A stretch of DNA of 16,188 bases from Clostridia bacterium (GCA_900754695.1 CAAEDU010000021.1:1-16188), one strand, 5' to 3'; positions 1 through 7,497 are shown, numbered from the stretch's first letter. Notes: a model not told the origin generated them from the letters alone. Translations and numbers: made by a program.

Positions 1-17
1 GTGGAGGGAGGGGAGGG

Positions 18-281
18 TCAATCCGCGAGGCGGACGGTCTCGGCGCAGAGTTTGTCTGCCTGTTGCAGGAGCAGGGTGCCGTTTTTGTAGAGGTGTTCGC
101 CCGCGGGAGTGAGCCTGAACCCTCTGCCTTCGCGCTCCAGGAGGGTGACCCCGAGGGAAGACTCCAAAGCCGCGACCTGCTGAGACACGGCGGACTGAGA
201 GACTTTGCATCTCTTTGCCGCTTCGGTGAATGTGCCGCATTCTACAACAGCCGCAAAATATCTGAGCCTTCGGAACAGCAT
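18..281 (-). CDS. LysR-type HTH protein lacking the effector domain
   Basis: The 87-residue product begins like a classic LysR-type regulator. Residues 1-60 form the winged HTH, with the TEAAKRCKVSQSAVSQQ helix-turn-helix at about 19-35 and the usual LLEREGRGFRLTPAG wing at 48-61. Residues 62-87 look like the linker helix. It then stops (TGA, 18-20), where family members of about 300 residues continue into a substrate-binding domain. Neither other reading frame in the 17 bases left in the window looks LysR-like, so a simple one-base frameshift is not evident. The start at 281 is chosen because AGGAGG lies 7-8 nt upstream; the longer ORF to 359 adds an un-LysR-like N-terminus that overlaps the promoter. 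It could be a stand-alone DNA-binding protein, a dominant-negative partner, or the remnant of a truncated regulator. The LysR assignment is firm; whether it is functional is open. It is transcribed away from the signal peptidase gene. Confidence 0.75.
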   Translation of the reverse strand: MLFRRLRYFAAVVECGTFTEAAKRCKVSQSAVSQQVAALESSLGVTLLEREGRGFRLTPAGEHLYKNGTLLLQQADKLCAETVRLAD

Positions 282-314
282 CGGCGTGCCTCCTCTTTCG
301 ATGGATGTGCAACT

Positions 315-343
315 ATAATAGCATCTATTTCGACAAAATGCAA
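315..343 (-). promoter_or_regulatory. sigma-A promoter of the LysR-type gene
   Basis: On the minus strand, TTGCAT (343-338) is followed by a 17-bp spacer and TATTAT (320-315). Transcription would start near 308, giving a leader of about 27 nt that contains the AGGAGG site. Both boxes are close to consensus and the spacing is ideal. Confidence 0.65.
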
Positions 344-362
344 TATTTTGGATATACAATAT
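343..362. promoter_or_regulatory. possible LysR-type autoregulatory dyad
   Basis: ATATT (343-347) and AATAT (358-362) form a perfect 5-bp inverted repeat separated by 10 bp. This resembles the T-N11-A boxes bound by LysR-type regulators and touches the -35 box of the adjacent LysR-type gene. Such AT-rich dyads arise easily by chance, so this is only a candidate. Confidence 0.25.
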
Positions 363-510
363 AGCGAGTTTTCACCAATTACCGAGCGCGATATTTTTCA
401 CCATTTTGCGGTGCGTGTAAAGATATGCTCCCGAAAAACAGCCGTGAAAAGATGTAACCATACATCACTATGTTTAATTGCATTTTCTTTCGGAGCGGGC
501 GCGCGGGAGG

Positions 511-539
511 TTGCGGAGCGGGGCGGAAGGGGGTATAAT
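511..539 (+). promoter_or_regulatory. sigma-A promoter of the signal peptidase gene
   Basis: TTGCGG (511-516), a 17-bp spacer and a perfect TATAAT (534-539). Transcription should start at about 545-547, which coincides with the first base of the hairpin leader described next. Confidence 0.75.
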
Positions 540-546
540 CAAGCGT

Positions 547-593
547 GTCCCGAGGGGAGATCCGCGCGTCGCCGGAGCCCCGTGGACAAGGAG
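547..593 (+). promoter_or_regulatory. leader hairpin ending at the ribosome binding site
   Basis: Three stacked helices are visible: GTCC 547-550 with GGAC 584-587, GGGG 554-557 with CCCC 578-581, and TCCG 561-564 with CGGA 573-576. The loop is 8 nt and the internal bulges are small. The AAGGAG ribosome binding site follows at once (588-593), 5 nt before the ATG. Given the predicted start of transcription at 545-547, the whole leader would be one hairpin plus the SD. Confidence 0.5.
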
Positions 594-598
594 AAGAT

Positions 599-1222
599 AT
601 GCCCGCAAGGAACGTGCGTTCGAGAGAAGAGAGAAGGAAGCTGCCTCAGTGGTACAGGGCATTCTCCGCCGCGCTGACGGCGCTTGCCGTGGCGGCGGTG
701 TGTTTCTGCGGAGTGCTGGCGCTCATCGCACGCATGAGCGACGCGGGCGATCCCGTCTTCGGCAACATCATCCTCACGGTGCGTTCGGGGAGCATGGCTC
801 CCGCGATAGAGACGGGAGACGTCCTGCTCTTTGACGCCTATGACGGCGGAGCGGAGGAGGGAGACATCGTTGTCTTCCGTGCGCCTTCCGGCGCATACGA
901 AGGAGAACTCATCACCCACCGTATCGTGAGAGCGGAGACGGTGGACGGCGAGAAGGTCTACTTCACCAAAGGCGACGCAGCGGCGAGCGAGGACGCATGG
1001 ACGCTCGGCGACGGGGACATTGTCGGAGTGTACCGCAAAAAGCTCCCGCTCATCGCGGATGTGGCGGGACACATGCGGACGGCGGGAGGCAGGATGCTCG
1101 TCATAGGGCTGCCCATCCTGCTGCTTGCGGCGGTGTTCATTGCGGACTTTGCCGTCTCGGACAGACTTCTCCGAAAGGCGGAAGAGCGCAAGGCGCACCC
1201 CGAAGACGGGCGGCAACATTAA
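599..1222 (+). CDS. sipW: signal peptidase I, SipW/ER type
   Basis: A 207-residue membrane serine protease that removes signal peptides from exported proteins at the outer face of the membrane. A basic N-terminus (MPARNVRSREERRK) precedes a membrane segment at about 21-45. The catalytic box SGSM follows, with the nucleophile Ser65. The second box has His107 (ELITHRIV) where bacterial LepB enzymes carry a lysine, so this is the Ser-His subtype of SipW, archaea and the ER. KGDA at 124-127 (Asp126) completes the family pattern, and a second membrane segment lies at about 165-185. The start at 599 is supported by AAGGAG 5 nt upstream; a start at 545 in the same frame would fall within the leader hairpin. 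It is a single-gene unit with its own promoter and terminator. Bacillus SipW processes TasA/TapA matrix proteins, but no such substrate gene is adjacent, so the substrate is unknown. Confidence 0.88.
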   Translation: MPARNVRSREERRKLPQWYRAFSAALTALAVAAVCFCGVLALIARMSDAGDPVFGNIILTVRSGSMAPAIETGDVLLFDAYDGGAEEGDIVVFRAPSGAYEGELITHRIVRAETVDGEKVYFTKGDAAASEDAWTLGDGDIVGVYRKKLPLIADVAGHMRTAGGRMLVIGLPILLLAAVFIADFAVSDRLLRKAEERKAHPEDGRQH

Positions 1223-1241
1223 ACGGCTAAAAAATTTTTTC

Positions 1242-1268
1242 GGGCGCGCGTACACGTGCGCCTTTTTT
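1242..1268 (+). terminator. intrinsic terminator after the signal peptidase gene
   Basis: GGCGCGCGT (1243-1251) pairs with ACGTGCGCC (1254-1262) with one G-T wobble, and is followed directly by six Ts (1263-1268). It lies 20 nt after the stop codon and should insulate sipW from comM. Confidence 0.9.
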
Positions 1269-1313
1269 ATATGCGCGTCGCTCCCGCGTCATGCGCTCGC
1301 GCGCGTGCGCGAC

Positions 1314-1372
1314 TATAATTGTCGCCCTCAACGGTTGCGTTTTGCGAAGGGTTGTGATAGACTTGTGATAAT
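1314..1372 (+). promoter_or_regulatory. promoter region of the comM cluster
   Basis: Two candidate -10 elements are seen. A perfect TATAAT lies at 1314-1319, but no good -35 is placed 16-18 bp upstream. GATAAT (1367-1372) has an extended TGT directly in front (1364-1366) and would start transcription about 15 nt before the comM ATG. An 8-bp direct repeat TTGTGATA (1352-1359 and 1363-1370), one helical turn apart, overlaps the second. Which element is used cannot be told from the sequence. Confidence 0.45.
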
Positions 1373-1395
1373 TTCTCCGTTTTGAGAGGTTTGAG

Positions 1396-2922
1396 ATGCT
1401 GGCATCGGTGAAAAGTTACGCTCTCGAAGGGCTCAACGGCTACAAGGTCGACGTGGAGGTGGACGTCAACAACGGCGTCCCGGGCGTCGAGACCGTGGGG
1501 CTCGCCTCGACGGCGACGAAGGAGTCCAAAGAGAGGGTGCGCGCCGCCATCAAAAACAGCGGTCTGCCTTATCCCGTCCGCCGCATCACGGTCAACCTCG
1601 CTCCCGCAGAGACCAAGAAGGAGGGCGCAAGCCTGGATCTGCCCATCGCGGTGGGGCTGCTGGTATGCGCCGAAGCGGTGACGGGCAGACTGTATAAGGA
1701 CTTTGTCATGATCGGCGAGCTCGCCCTGAACGGCGCGCTCAGGCACGTCAACGGAGTGATGCCTCTGCTCATCTCGGCGATGCAGAAAGGGGAGAAGAAG
1801 TTCATCGTGCCCACGGACAATGCGGCGGAGGCGAGCTTCATCGACGGCATCGATGTCTACGCTTTCGACGACCTCAACGGCGTGGTGGATTTCCTGAACG
1901 GCGGCGAGGCGCAGCCCGTCCCCAAACGCGGCTTCGAAGCCGTGCGCGGCGAGATGAACTATGACGTGGATCTTTCCGACGTCAAGGGGCAGGCGGTGGC
2001 GAAACGCGCGTTGGAGATCGCCGTTGCGGGAGGGCACAACGTGCTGATGTCCGGTCCTCCCGGGGCGGGCAAGACCATGCTTGCCAAGTGCGTGCCCACC
2101 ATCATGCCGGACATGACCTTCGAAGAGGCGGTGGAAGTCACCAAGATCCACTCCGTCGCGGGAATTCTGGACGGCTCGGAAGGCATCGTTGCGGTGAGAC
2201 CTTTCAGGACTCCGCACCACACGGTCACCGTCCCAGCGCTCATAGGCGGCGGCGCGAAGGCGCGTCCCGGCGAGGTCAGCCTCGCGCACAACGGCGTGCT
2301 CTTCCTCGACGAGATGCCGGAGTACAGCAGACGGGCGCTCGAGACCCTGCGCCAGCCCCTCGAGGACAAAAAGGTGTCCGTCGCGAGGGTGATGCAGTCG
2401 GTGGAATATCCAGCCAATTTCATGTTGGTCGCAAGCATGAACCCCTGTCCCTGCGGCAACTACGGCTCCCGCACCCAGACGTGCAGGTGTACTGCGGCGC
2501 AGATTCACGCCTATCTTTCTAAGCTCAGCGGGCCCCTTCTCGACCGCATCGACCTCATGATCGAGGTGGACGGAGTGGAGTATGCGGAGCTGCGCGGAGG
2601 CGGCGACGGAGAGAGTTCCGCCGCAGTCAAGGAGAGAGTGGAACGCGCGCGTGCGATACAGCGCGAAAGGTTCGCGGGGCGCGGCATCCTCACCAACTCG
2701 CAGATGGGCGCAAAGGACATCGCGAAGTGGTGCGCCGTGGACGAAAACGGCGAGAGACTGCTCAAAAAGGCATTCGACAAGATGGGGCTCACGGCGAGAG
2801 CGACCACGCGCATACTGAAAGTGGCGCGTACCATCGCGGATCTGGCGGGGGAGAGGAACATCCTCCCCGTGCACATCGCGGAGGCGATCCAATACCGCAA
2901 CGCCGAAAGGAAGTATATCTGA
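1396..2922 (+). CDS. comM: ComM/YifB-family AAA+ ATPase (Mg chelatase-like)
   Basis: A 508-residue AAA+ protein; ComM is a hexameric helicase that aids branch migration when transformed DNA is integrated. Residues 1-170 are the Lon-protease-like (ChlI) N-domain. The Mg-chelatase AAA+ core follows, with Walker A GPPGAGKT (220-227) and Walker B VLFLDE (301-306). The C-terminal ChlI domain is at about 410-508. A cysteine cluster NPCPCG (349-354) plus CRC (363-365) is typical of the family and may bind metal. Length is normal. AGAGGT lies 5 nt before the ATG. The gene heads the cluster and overlaps dprA by 1 nt (TGATG), so the two are probably translationally coupled. Both act in DNA transformation, which suggests at least a vestigial competence system. 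Some Bacillota annotate this family simply as YifB, with unclear function. Confidence 0.95.
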   Translation: MLASVKSYALEGLNGYKVDVEVDVNNGVPGVETVGLASTATKESKERVRAAIKNSGLPYPVRRITVNLAPAETKKEGASLDLPIAVGLLVCAEAVTGRLYKDFVMIGELALNGALRHVNGVMPLLISAMQKGEKKFIVPTDNAAEASFIDGIDVYAFDDLNGVVDFLNGGEAQPVPKRGFEAVRGEMNYDVDLSDVKGQAVAKRALEIAVAGGHNVLMSGPPGAGKTMLAKCVPTIMPDMTFEEAVEVTKIHSVAGILDGSEGIVAVRPFRTPHHTVTVPALIGGGAKARPGEVSLAHNGVLFLDEMPEYSRRALETLRQPLEDKKVSVARVMQSVEYPANFMLVASMNPCPCGNYGSRTQTCRCTAAQIHAYLSKLSGPLLDRIDLMIEVDGVEYAELRGGGDGESSAAVKERVERARAIQRERFAGRGILTNSQMGAKDIAKWCAVDENGERLLKKAFDKMGLTARATTRILKVARTIADLAGERNILPVHIAEAIQYRNAERKYI

Positions 2923-4007
2923 TGAACGGACGTGACGCCGACACACGGGTGCTCGTCGCCCTCGCAAGGGTGGAAAAGCTCTCTCCGCGCAGGAGGGAGC
3001 TCCTTTTGGAACAAGCCACGCTGCCGTCCGGTCTGCTCTCCGCGGAGATGAAGCCCGCGCTTTCGGCGGCGCTCGGCGACGCGCTCACGGACTTTTATCG
3101 CTTCGTGGACGAGGCGGATGCCTTTTTTGACGGCGCGTCCGAGAAGGGCATCGGCTGGGTGACCCGCCTCGACGACGAATACTCCGACCTCTTGCGCGAG
3201 ACGGACGGGTGTCCTCCCGTGCTCTTCACCAAGGGCAATGCGGGGCTGCTCAACTCCTTTGCGCTCGCGATAGTGGGCACGAGGAGACCCACGCGATATG
3301 GCGCCAAGATCGCGGACGAGTTCGCAAGAGAGTTCGCGGCGGCGGGAGTGACGGTGGTCTCCGGCTTCGCGAGAGGGATCGACACCGCGGCACACCGCGC
3401 GGCGGTGGAGAGCGGCGCGCCCACCATCGCCGTGTTCGGCTGCGGCGTGGACGTGTGCTATCCCGCGGAGAACCGCGAGCTGTACGGCGCCGTGCTGCGG
3501 GAGGGCGGTCTCTTTGTGTCGGAATATCCGCCCGGGACCCATCCCATGCAGTTCCGGTTCCCTGAGCGCAACCGCATCATCAGCGGGCTCTGCCGCGGCG
3601 TGCTCCTGCCCGAAGCCGCCGAAAAGAGCGGCTCGCTCATCACCGCGAACACCGCCATCGAGCAGGGCAGAGACCTCTTTGTCGTGCCCGGCAACATCTA
3701 TTCGCCCGAGAGCAAGGGGACGAACGCGCTGCTCCGTACCATGCCGCACGCGCTCACCCTCTCTCCCGAGGACGTCCTCGACCACTACCGCATCGACGCT
3801 CCCTCATCCGGGGACGGCGCAGAGGCTGTGCAGTTCGACATGACCGAAACGCTCGTGCTCGGCTGTCTGCACGAGGGCGAGAAGCACTTTGAGGAACTGC
3901 TCGCGGAGACGGGTCTCTCCGCGTCCGAGCTCTCCACGGTGCTGGTCAATCTGGAGCTCGCGGGCGCGCTCGAACAGACGGGCGGCAACCATTACGCATT
4001 GTGTTAG
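2922..4007 (+). CDS. dprA: DNA-processing protein DprA
   Basis: A 361-residue cytoplasmic protein that binds incoming single-stranded DNA, protects it and loads RecA during natural transformation. An N-terminal helical domain (about 1-95) precedes the Rossmann-like DNA-binding core. Landmarks in the core are AIVGTRRPTRYG (from 116), SGFARGID (147-154), the family block FPERNRIISG (from 213) and a SGSLITA segment. The C-terminal part (about 300-361) reads as a winged-helix domain. The start at 2922 overlaps the comM stop by 1 nt and gives the expected N-terminus; the open frame runs further upstream but inside comM. topA follows after 13 nt. dprA directly before topA is a hallmark of Bacillota. 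No frameshift or missing block is seen. Confidence 0.96.
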   Translation: MNGRDADTRVLVALARVEKLSPRRRELLLEQATLPSGLLSAEMKPALSAALGDALTDFYRFVDEADAFFDGASEKGIGWVTRLDDEYSDLLRETDGCPPVLFTKGNAGLLNSFALAIVGTRRPTRYGAKIADEFAREFAAAGVTVVSGFARGIDTAAHRAAVESGAPTIAVFGCGVDVCYPAENRELYGAVLREGGLFVSEYPPGTHPMQFRFPERNRIISGLCRGVLLPEAAEKSGSLITANTAIEQGRDLFVVPGNIYSPESKGTNALLRTMPHALTLSPEDVLDHYRIDAPSSGDGAEAVQFDMTETLVLGCLHEGEKHFEELLAETGLSASELSTVLVNLELAGALEQTGGNHYALC

Positions 4008-4020
4008 TTAAGGAGACGGA

Positions 4021-6159
4021 ATGAAAGATCTCATCATAGTCGAGTCGCCGTCAAAGGCGAAGACCATCCAGAAATATCTCGGCGGAGAAGCCGACGTGCT
4101 TGCGTCCAAGGGACATGTATGCGACCTGCCGCAGAGGACTCTCGGCATCGACATCGAGCACGGCTTCAAGCCGCAGTACGTCATCTCTCCCGAAAAGGAA
4201 GAGACCATCAAGCGCCTCTCTCAGGCTGTCGCCAAGCACGCCAAAGTCTATCTCGCGACGGACCCCGACCGCGAAGGCGAGGCGATAAGCTGGCATCTCA
4301 AAAACACCCTCGGCATCAAGGACGGGAAGGTGAGGATAGAGTTCAACGAGATCTCGCCCAAAGCCGTCCGCGCCGCCATGCAGACCCCCCGCGAGATAGA
4401 CATGAACCTCGTGGATTCTCAGCAGGCGAGGAGGGTGCTGGACAGGTTGGTGGGCTACAAGATCTCGCCCATCCTTTCCCGCAAGATCAAGTCCGGCAAA
4501 AAGACGGGTCTCTCCGCGGGGCGCGTGCAGTCCGCCGCGCTCAAGATGATCGTCGACCGCGAGAACGAGATCCGCAACTTCGTGCCCGAGGAGTATTGGA
4601 ACATCTTCGCCATGCTCCTGAAGCCGGGTGCGGAGGCGAACAAGGAGAACCTTTTCAAGGCGGCGTTCAACGACATCGGCGGCGAGAAGGTCAAGGTGAC
4701 CGACGGGGCGGAAGCGGAGCGCGTCATGCAGATGATGCGGCGCTCGCACTACGCCGTGGACGAGGTGAAAAAGAGCGTCAGCAACGCAAAGCCCGCGCCC
4801 CCCTTCACCACCAGCACCCTGCAACAGGAGGCGAACCACAAGCTTAATATGGCGGCGGACAGGGCGATGCGCGTCGCTCAGCAGCTCTACGAGGGCGTGG
4901 AGATCGCGGGAGAGGGCTTGCACGCGCTTATCACATACATCCGCACGGACAGCGTGAGGGTGTCGCCGGATTTCGCGCGCACGGCGCTTGACTACATCAC
5001 CGCGCATTACGGCAAGGAGTATGCGCCCTCCGTGCCCAACGTCTACAAGACCAGCGACAACGCACAGGACGCGCACGAAGCCATCCGTCCCATTTCACTC
5101 GAGCGCACGCCCAAGTCTTTGGAGGGCAAGATCGACCGCGATCAGTTCCGCCTCTACAAGCTCATCTACGAGCGCTTCCTCGCCTCGCAGATGAAAGCCG
5201 CACAGTATAACGTCATGCGCGTGCACATCACGGGCAGCGGAGCGGAGCAGGAGCTCGGCTTCGTGGTGAAGGGCAGGAGCGTGAAATTCAAGGGCTTCAC
5301 CGCCGTCTATACCACCACTGCGGCGGCTAAGGCGGAGGACGAGCAGGAGGAGATGGACACCCTCCCCGACCTCAACGAGGGGGAGAAACTCTCCCTTTAC
5401 GACATCTCGGGCGAGCAGAAGTTCACCAAGCCCCCCGCGCGCTACAACGACGCGACCCTCGTCAAGGCGATGGAGGAGAACGGCATCGGACGCCCCAGTA
5501 CCTACGCTTCCATCATCTCGGTGCTCGCCAAGCGCGAATATACCGAGAAGGAGCAGAAGTTCATCAAGCCCACCCAGCTCGGTGAGATCGTCTGCGACTA
5601 TATGGAGAAGAACTTCCCCGACATCATGAACCTCGGCTTCACCGCGCGTCTCGAGGGCGCTCTCGACAAGGTCGCCGACGGCGGACAGCATTGGGAGGAG
5701 CTCATCGGAGCGTTCTATCCCAGGCTGCAGAAGTTCATCGACCGCGCCTATCACTCGGGCGGCGGCGGCAAGCTCCCCGACGAGGTGAGCGACGTCGTGT
5801 GCGACAAGTGCGGCGCGAAGATGGTGGTGAAAGAGGGCAAGTACGGCAAATTCCTCGCCTGTCCCAATTACCCGGAGTGCAAGAACATCAAGCGCTTCGT
5901 CGAGATTGTGGGCAAGTGCCCCAAGTGCGGCGGCCCCGTCGTCAAGAAGACGAGCAGAGCGGGCAAGATATTCTACGGCTGCGACAACTATCCCAAGTGC
6001 GACTTCACTTGCTGGGATCTGCCCGCGCCCAAGCTTTGTCCCGACTGCGGCGGCGCGATGCGCGTCTCGGGCAAGGGCGAGAAGCAGACATACGTGTGCA
6101 TGAACAAGGCGTGCGGTCACCGTGAGGCGGCTCCCGCCACCGTTACGGAGACCAAATGA
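4021..6159 (+). CDS. topA: DNA topoisomerase I
   Basis: A 712-residue type IA topoisomerase that relaxes negative supercoils through a transient 5'-phosphotyrosine bond. The TOPRIM domain starts at once (IIVESPSKAKTI, Glu8) and carries DPDREGEA at 81-88. The catalytic tyrosine is Tyr306 in the YIRTDS motif. Three C-terminal four-cysteine zinc ribbons follow: Cys594/597/614/620, Cys633/636/654/660 and Cys673/676/693/698. Length is usual for Bacillota (about 690-710). AAGGAG lies 5 nt before the ATG. The stop overlaps the trmFO start (ATGA), indicating tight coupling. All expected catalytic and zinc residues are present. Confidence 0.98.
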   Translation: MKDLIIVESPSKAKTIQKYLGGEADVLASKGHVCDLPQRTLGIDIEHGFKPQYVISPEKEETIKRLSQAVAKHAKVYLATDPDREGEAISWHLKNTLGIKDGKVRIEFNEISPKAVRAAMQTPREIDMNLVDSQQARRVLDRLVGYKISPILSRKIKSGKKTGLSAGRVQSAALKMIVDRENEIRNFVPEEYWNIFAMLLKPGAEANKENLFKAAFNDIGGEKVKVTDGAEAERVMQMMRRSHYAVDEVKKSVSNAKPAPPFTTSTLQQEANHKLNMAADRAMRVAQQLYEGVEIAGEGLHALITYIRTDSVRVSPDFARTALDYITAHYGKEYAPSVPNVYKTSDNAQDAHEAIRPISLERTPKSLEGKIDRDQFRLYKLIYERFLASQMKAAQYNVMRVHITGSGAEQELGFVVKGRSVKFKGFTAVYTTTAAAKAEDEQEEMDTLPDLNEGEKLSLYDISGEQKFTKPPARYNDATLVKAMEENGIGRPSTYASIISVLAKREYTEKEQKFIKPTQLGEIVCDYMEKNFPDIMNLGFTARLEGALDKVADGGQHWEELIGAFYPRLQKFIDRAYHSGGGGKLPDEVSDVVCDKCGAKMVVKEGKYGKFLACPNYPECKNIKRFVEIVGKCPKCGGPVVKKTSRAGKIFYGCDNYPKCDFTCWDLPAPKLCPDCGGAMRVSGKGEKQTYVCMNKACGHREAAPATVTETK

Positions 6160-7463
6160 GACCCGTCGTCACCGTCGTCGGAGGAGGGCTTGCGGGCTGC
6201 GAGGCGGCGCTGCAACTCCTTTCGCGCGGTTTCGGCGTGAAGATGTTCGAGATGCGCCCCGCAAAGACGACGGGCGCGCACGGTACGGACGGGCTTGCGG
6301 AGCTCGTCTGCTCCAATTCTCTGAAATCGGAGGCGGAGGAGACGGCGTCGGGCACCCTCAAAGCGGAGCTCGACGCGCTCGGGTGCAATCTGCTCGCGCT
6401 CGCAAGGGAGTGCAGGGTGCCCTCGGGCAGCGCTCTCGCGGTGGACAGGGAGCTCTTTTCCGCCGTCGTGGAGCGGGAACTCGCGGCTTATCCCCGCTTC
6501 GAGCTCGTGCGCGAAGAGGTGACGGACATCCCGTCCGCCCCCGCGATCGTCGCCACGGGCCCGCTGACGTCGGACGCGCTCGCAAAGCGCCTCGGCGAGC
6601 TCACGGGAGAGGAAAATCTCCACTTTTACGACGCGATCGCGCCCATCGTGGAGCTCTCGTCCGTGGACATGGAGCACGCCTATTTCGGCGGCAGGTACGG
6701 GCGGGGCGACGACTATCTCAATCTTCCGATGGAGAGGGAGGAATACCGCGCGTTCCGCGAGGCTCTCGTCTCGGCTGAGACCGTCGTCCTGCACGATTTC
6801 GAGAAAAAGGAGCTCTTCGAGGGGTGCATGCCCATCGAGGAGATCGCGCGGAGGGGAGAGGACGCGATGCGGTTCGGTCCCCTGCGTCCCGTAGGTCTCA
6901 GGGATCCGCGCACGGGGAAGGGCGCCTATGCCGTCGTGCAGCTCAGGCGCGAGAACGCCGCGGGAGACTGCTGGAACATGGTCGGTTTCCAGACCAATCT
7001 CACCTATGGTGAGCAGCGGAGAGTGTTCGGGATGATCCCGGCGCTCAGAGAGGCGGAGTTCCTGCGCTTCGGCGTGATGCACCGCAACACTTATCTCAAT
7101 TCCGCGGGCAAACTTAATGCGTGTTTCAGGTTCGCGGGAGATGATGTATTGTACGCCGCGGGACAGCTCACGGGCGTCGAGGGATATGTGGAGAGCATCA
7201 TGAGCGGGCTCGTCGCGGGGGTGTCCCTTGCAAGGGAACTGGACGGCAAAGACCCCGCCGTGCCGCCCGAGACCACCGTCATCGGCGCGCTCGCGAGATA
7301 CGTCGCGAATGCGGGGACGGGCTTCCAGCCCATGAACGCGAACTTCGGTCTGCTGCCCGGGGCGTCCGGAACAGGCAAAAAAGAGAGAAAGAAATACTAT
7401 CACGACCGCGCCGTCCGTGATATAATGGATTTTGCCGCGGAAACGGGGTATAAAGAAATGTGA
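6156..7463 (+). CDS. trmFO: tRNA (m5U54) methyltransferase TrmFO, folate/FAD-dependent
   Basis: A 435-residue flavoprotein that makes 5-methyluridine at position 54 of the tRNA T-loop, using 5,10-methylene-THF as carbon donor and reduced FAD as reductant. The N-terminal FAD Rossmann motif is GGGLAGCEAA (9-18). Cys52 in LVCSNSLKS and Cys224 in EGCMPIEE match the two cysteines known to matter in the Bacillus enzyme. Further family blocks are HRNTYLNS and the GVEGYVES segment near the C-terminal FAD-contacting region. The start overlaps topA by 4 nt. The last 45 bases contain an extended -10 promoter for hslV. In Bacillus the next gene is xerC/codV; here it is hslV. Confidence 0.97.
   Translation: MRPVVTVVGGGLAGCEAALQLLSRGFGVKMFEMRPAKTTGAHGTDGLAELVCSNSLKSEAEETASGTLKAELDALGCNLLALARECRVPSGSALAVDRELFSAVVERELAAYPRFELVREEVTDIPSAPAIVATGPLTSDALAKRLGELTGEENLHFYDAIAPIVELSSVDMEHAYFGGRYGRGDDYLNLPMEREEYRAFREALVSAETVVLHDFEKKELFEGCMPIEEIARRGEDAMRFGPLRPVGLRDPRTGKGAYAVVQLRRENAAGDCWNMVGFQTNLTYGEQRRVFGMIPALREAEFLRFGVMHRNTYLNSAGKLNACFRFAGDDVLYAAGQLTGVEGYVESIMSGLVAGVSLARELDGKDPAVPPETTVIGALARYVANAGTGFQPMNANFGLLPGASGTGKKERKKYYHDRAVRDIMDFAAETGYKEM
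7418..7426 (+). promoter_or_regulatory. internal extended -10 promoter ahead of hslV
   Basis: TGATATAAT (TG at 7418-7419, perfect TATAAT at 7421-7426) lies in the 3' end of trmFO, where it encodes Asp-Ile-Met with the locally uncommon ATA codon. No clear -35 is present, as is usual for extended -10 promoters. Transcription would begin near 7433, about 65 nt before the hslV ATG, giving hslUV a feed separate from the long upstream cluster. Confidence 0.55.
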
Positions 7464-7470
7464 CTACCGT

Positions 7471-7492
7471 GTCGGGGAGAGCCCGACGGAGG
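7471..7492 (+). promoter_or_regulatory. hairpin directly abutting the hslV ribosome binding site
   Basis: GTCGGG (7471-7476) pairs perfectly with CCCGAC (7482-7487) around a GAGAG loop. The GGAGG ribosome binding site starts at the very next base (7488-7492), 5 nt before the ATG. Confidence 0.5.
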
Positions 7493-7497
7493 TGAAA

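Larger units (their letters stand above)
282..598. other. divergent intergenic region (lysR / signal peptidase)
   Basis: This is a 317-base gene-free stretch, much more AT-rich than its flanks between about 300 and 490. It holds the minus-strand promoter of the LysR-type gene, a candidate dyad, the plus-strand promoter of the signal peptidase (511-539) and its hairpin leader (547-593). Two copies of TTTTCACCA lie at 369-377 and 395-403 (26 bp apart), with an inverted GTGAAAA at 444-450. No small ORF with a ribosome binding site and no known RNA motif was seen. Confidence 0.6.

Noticed and set aside
1267..2967. Very long open frames antisense to comM and other genes, such as the one opposite topA
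   Set aside because: These are typical of GC-rich DNA, are rich in Arg/His/Leu without family motifs, and lie opposite genes with clear catalytic residues.
7432..7497. Longer N-terminus for HslV
   Set aside because: The extra 22 residues overlap trmFO, have no ribosome binding site and would block the N-terminal threonine processing expected of the family.
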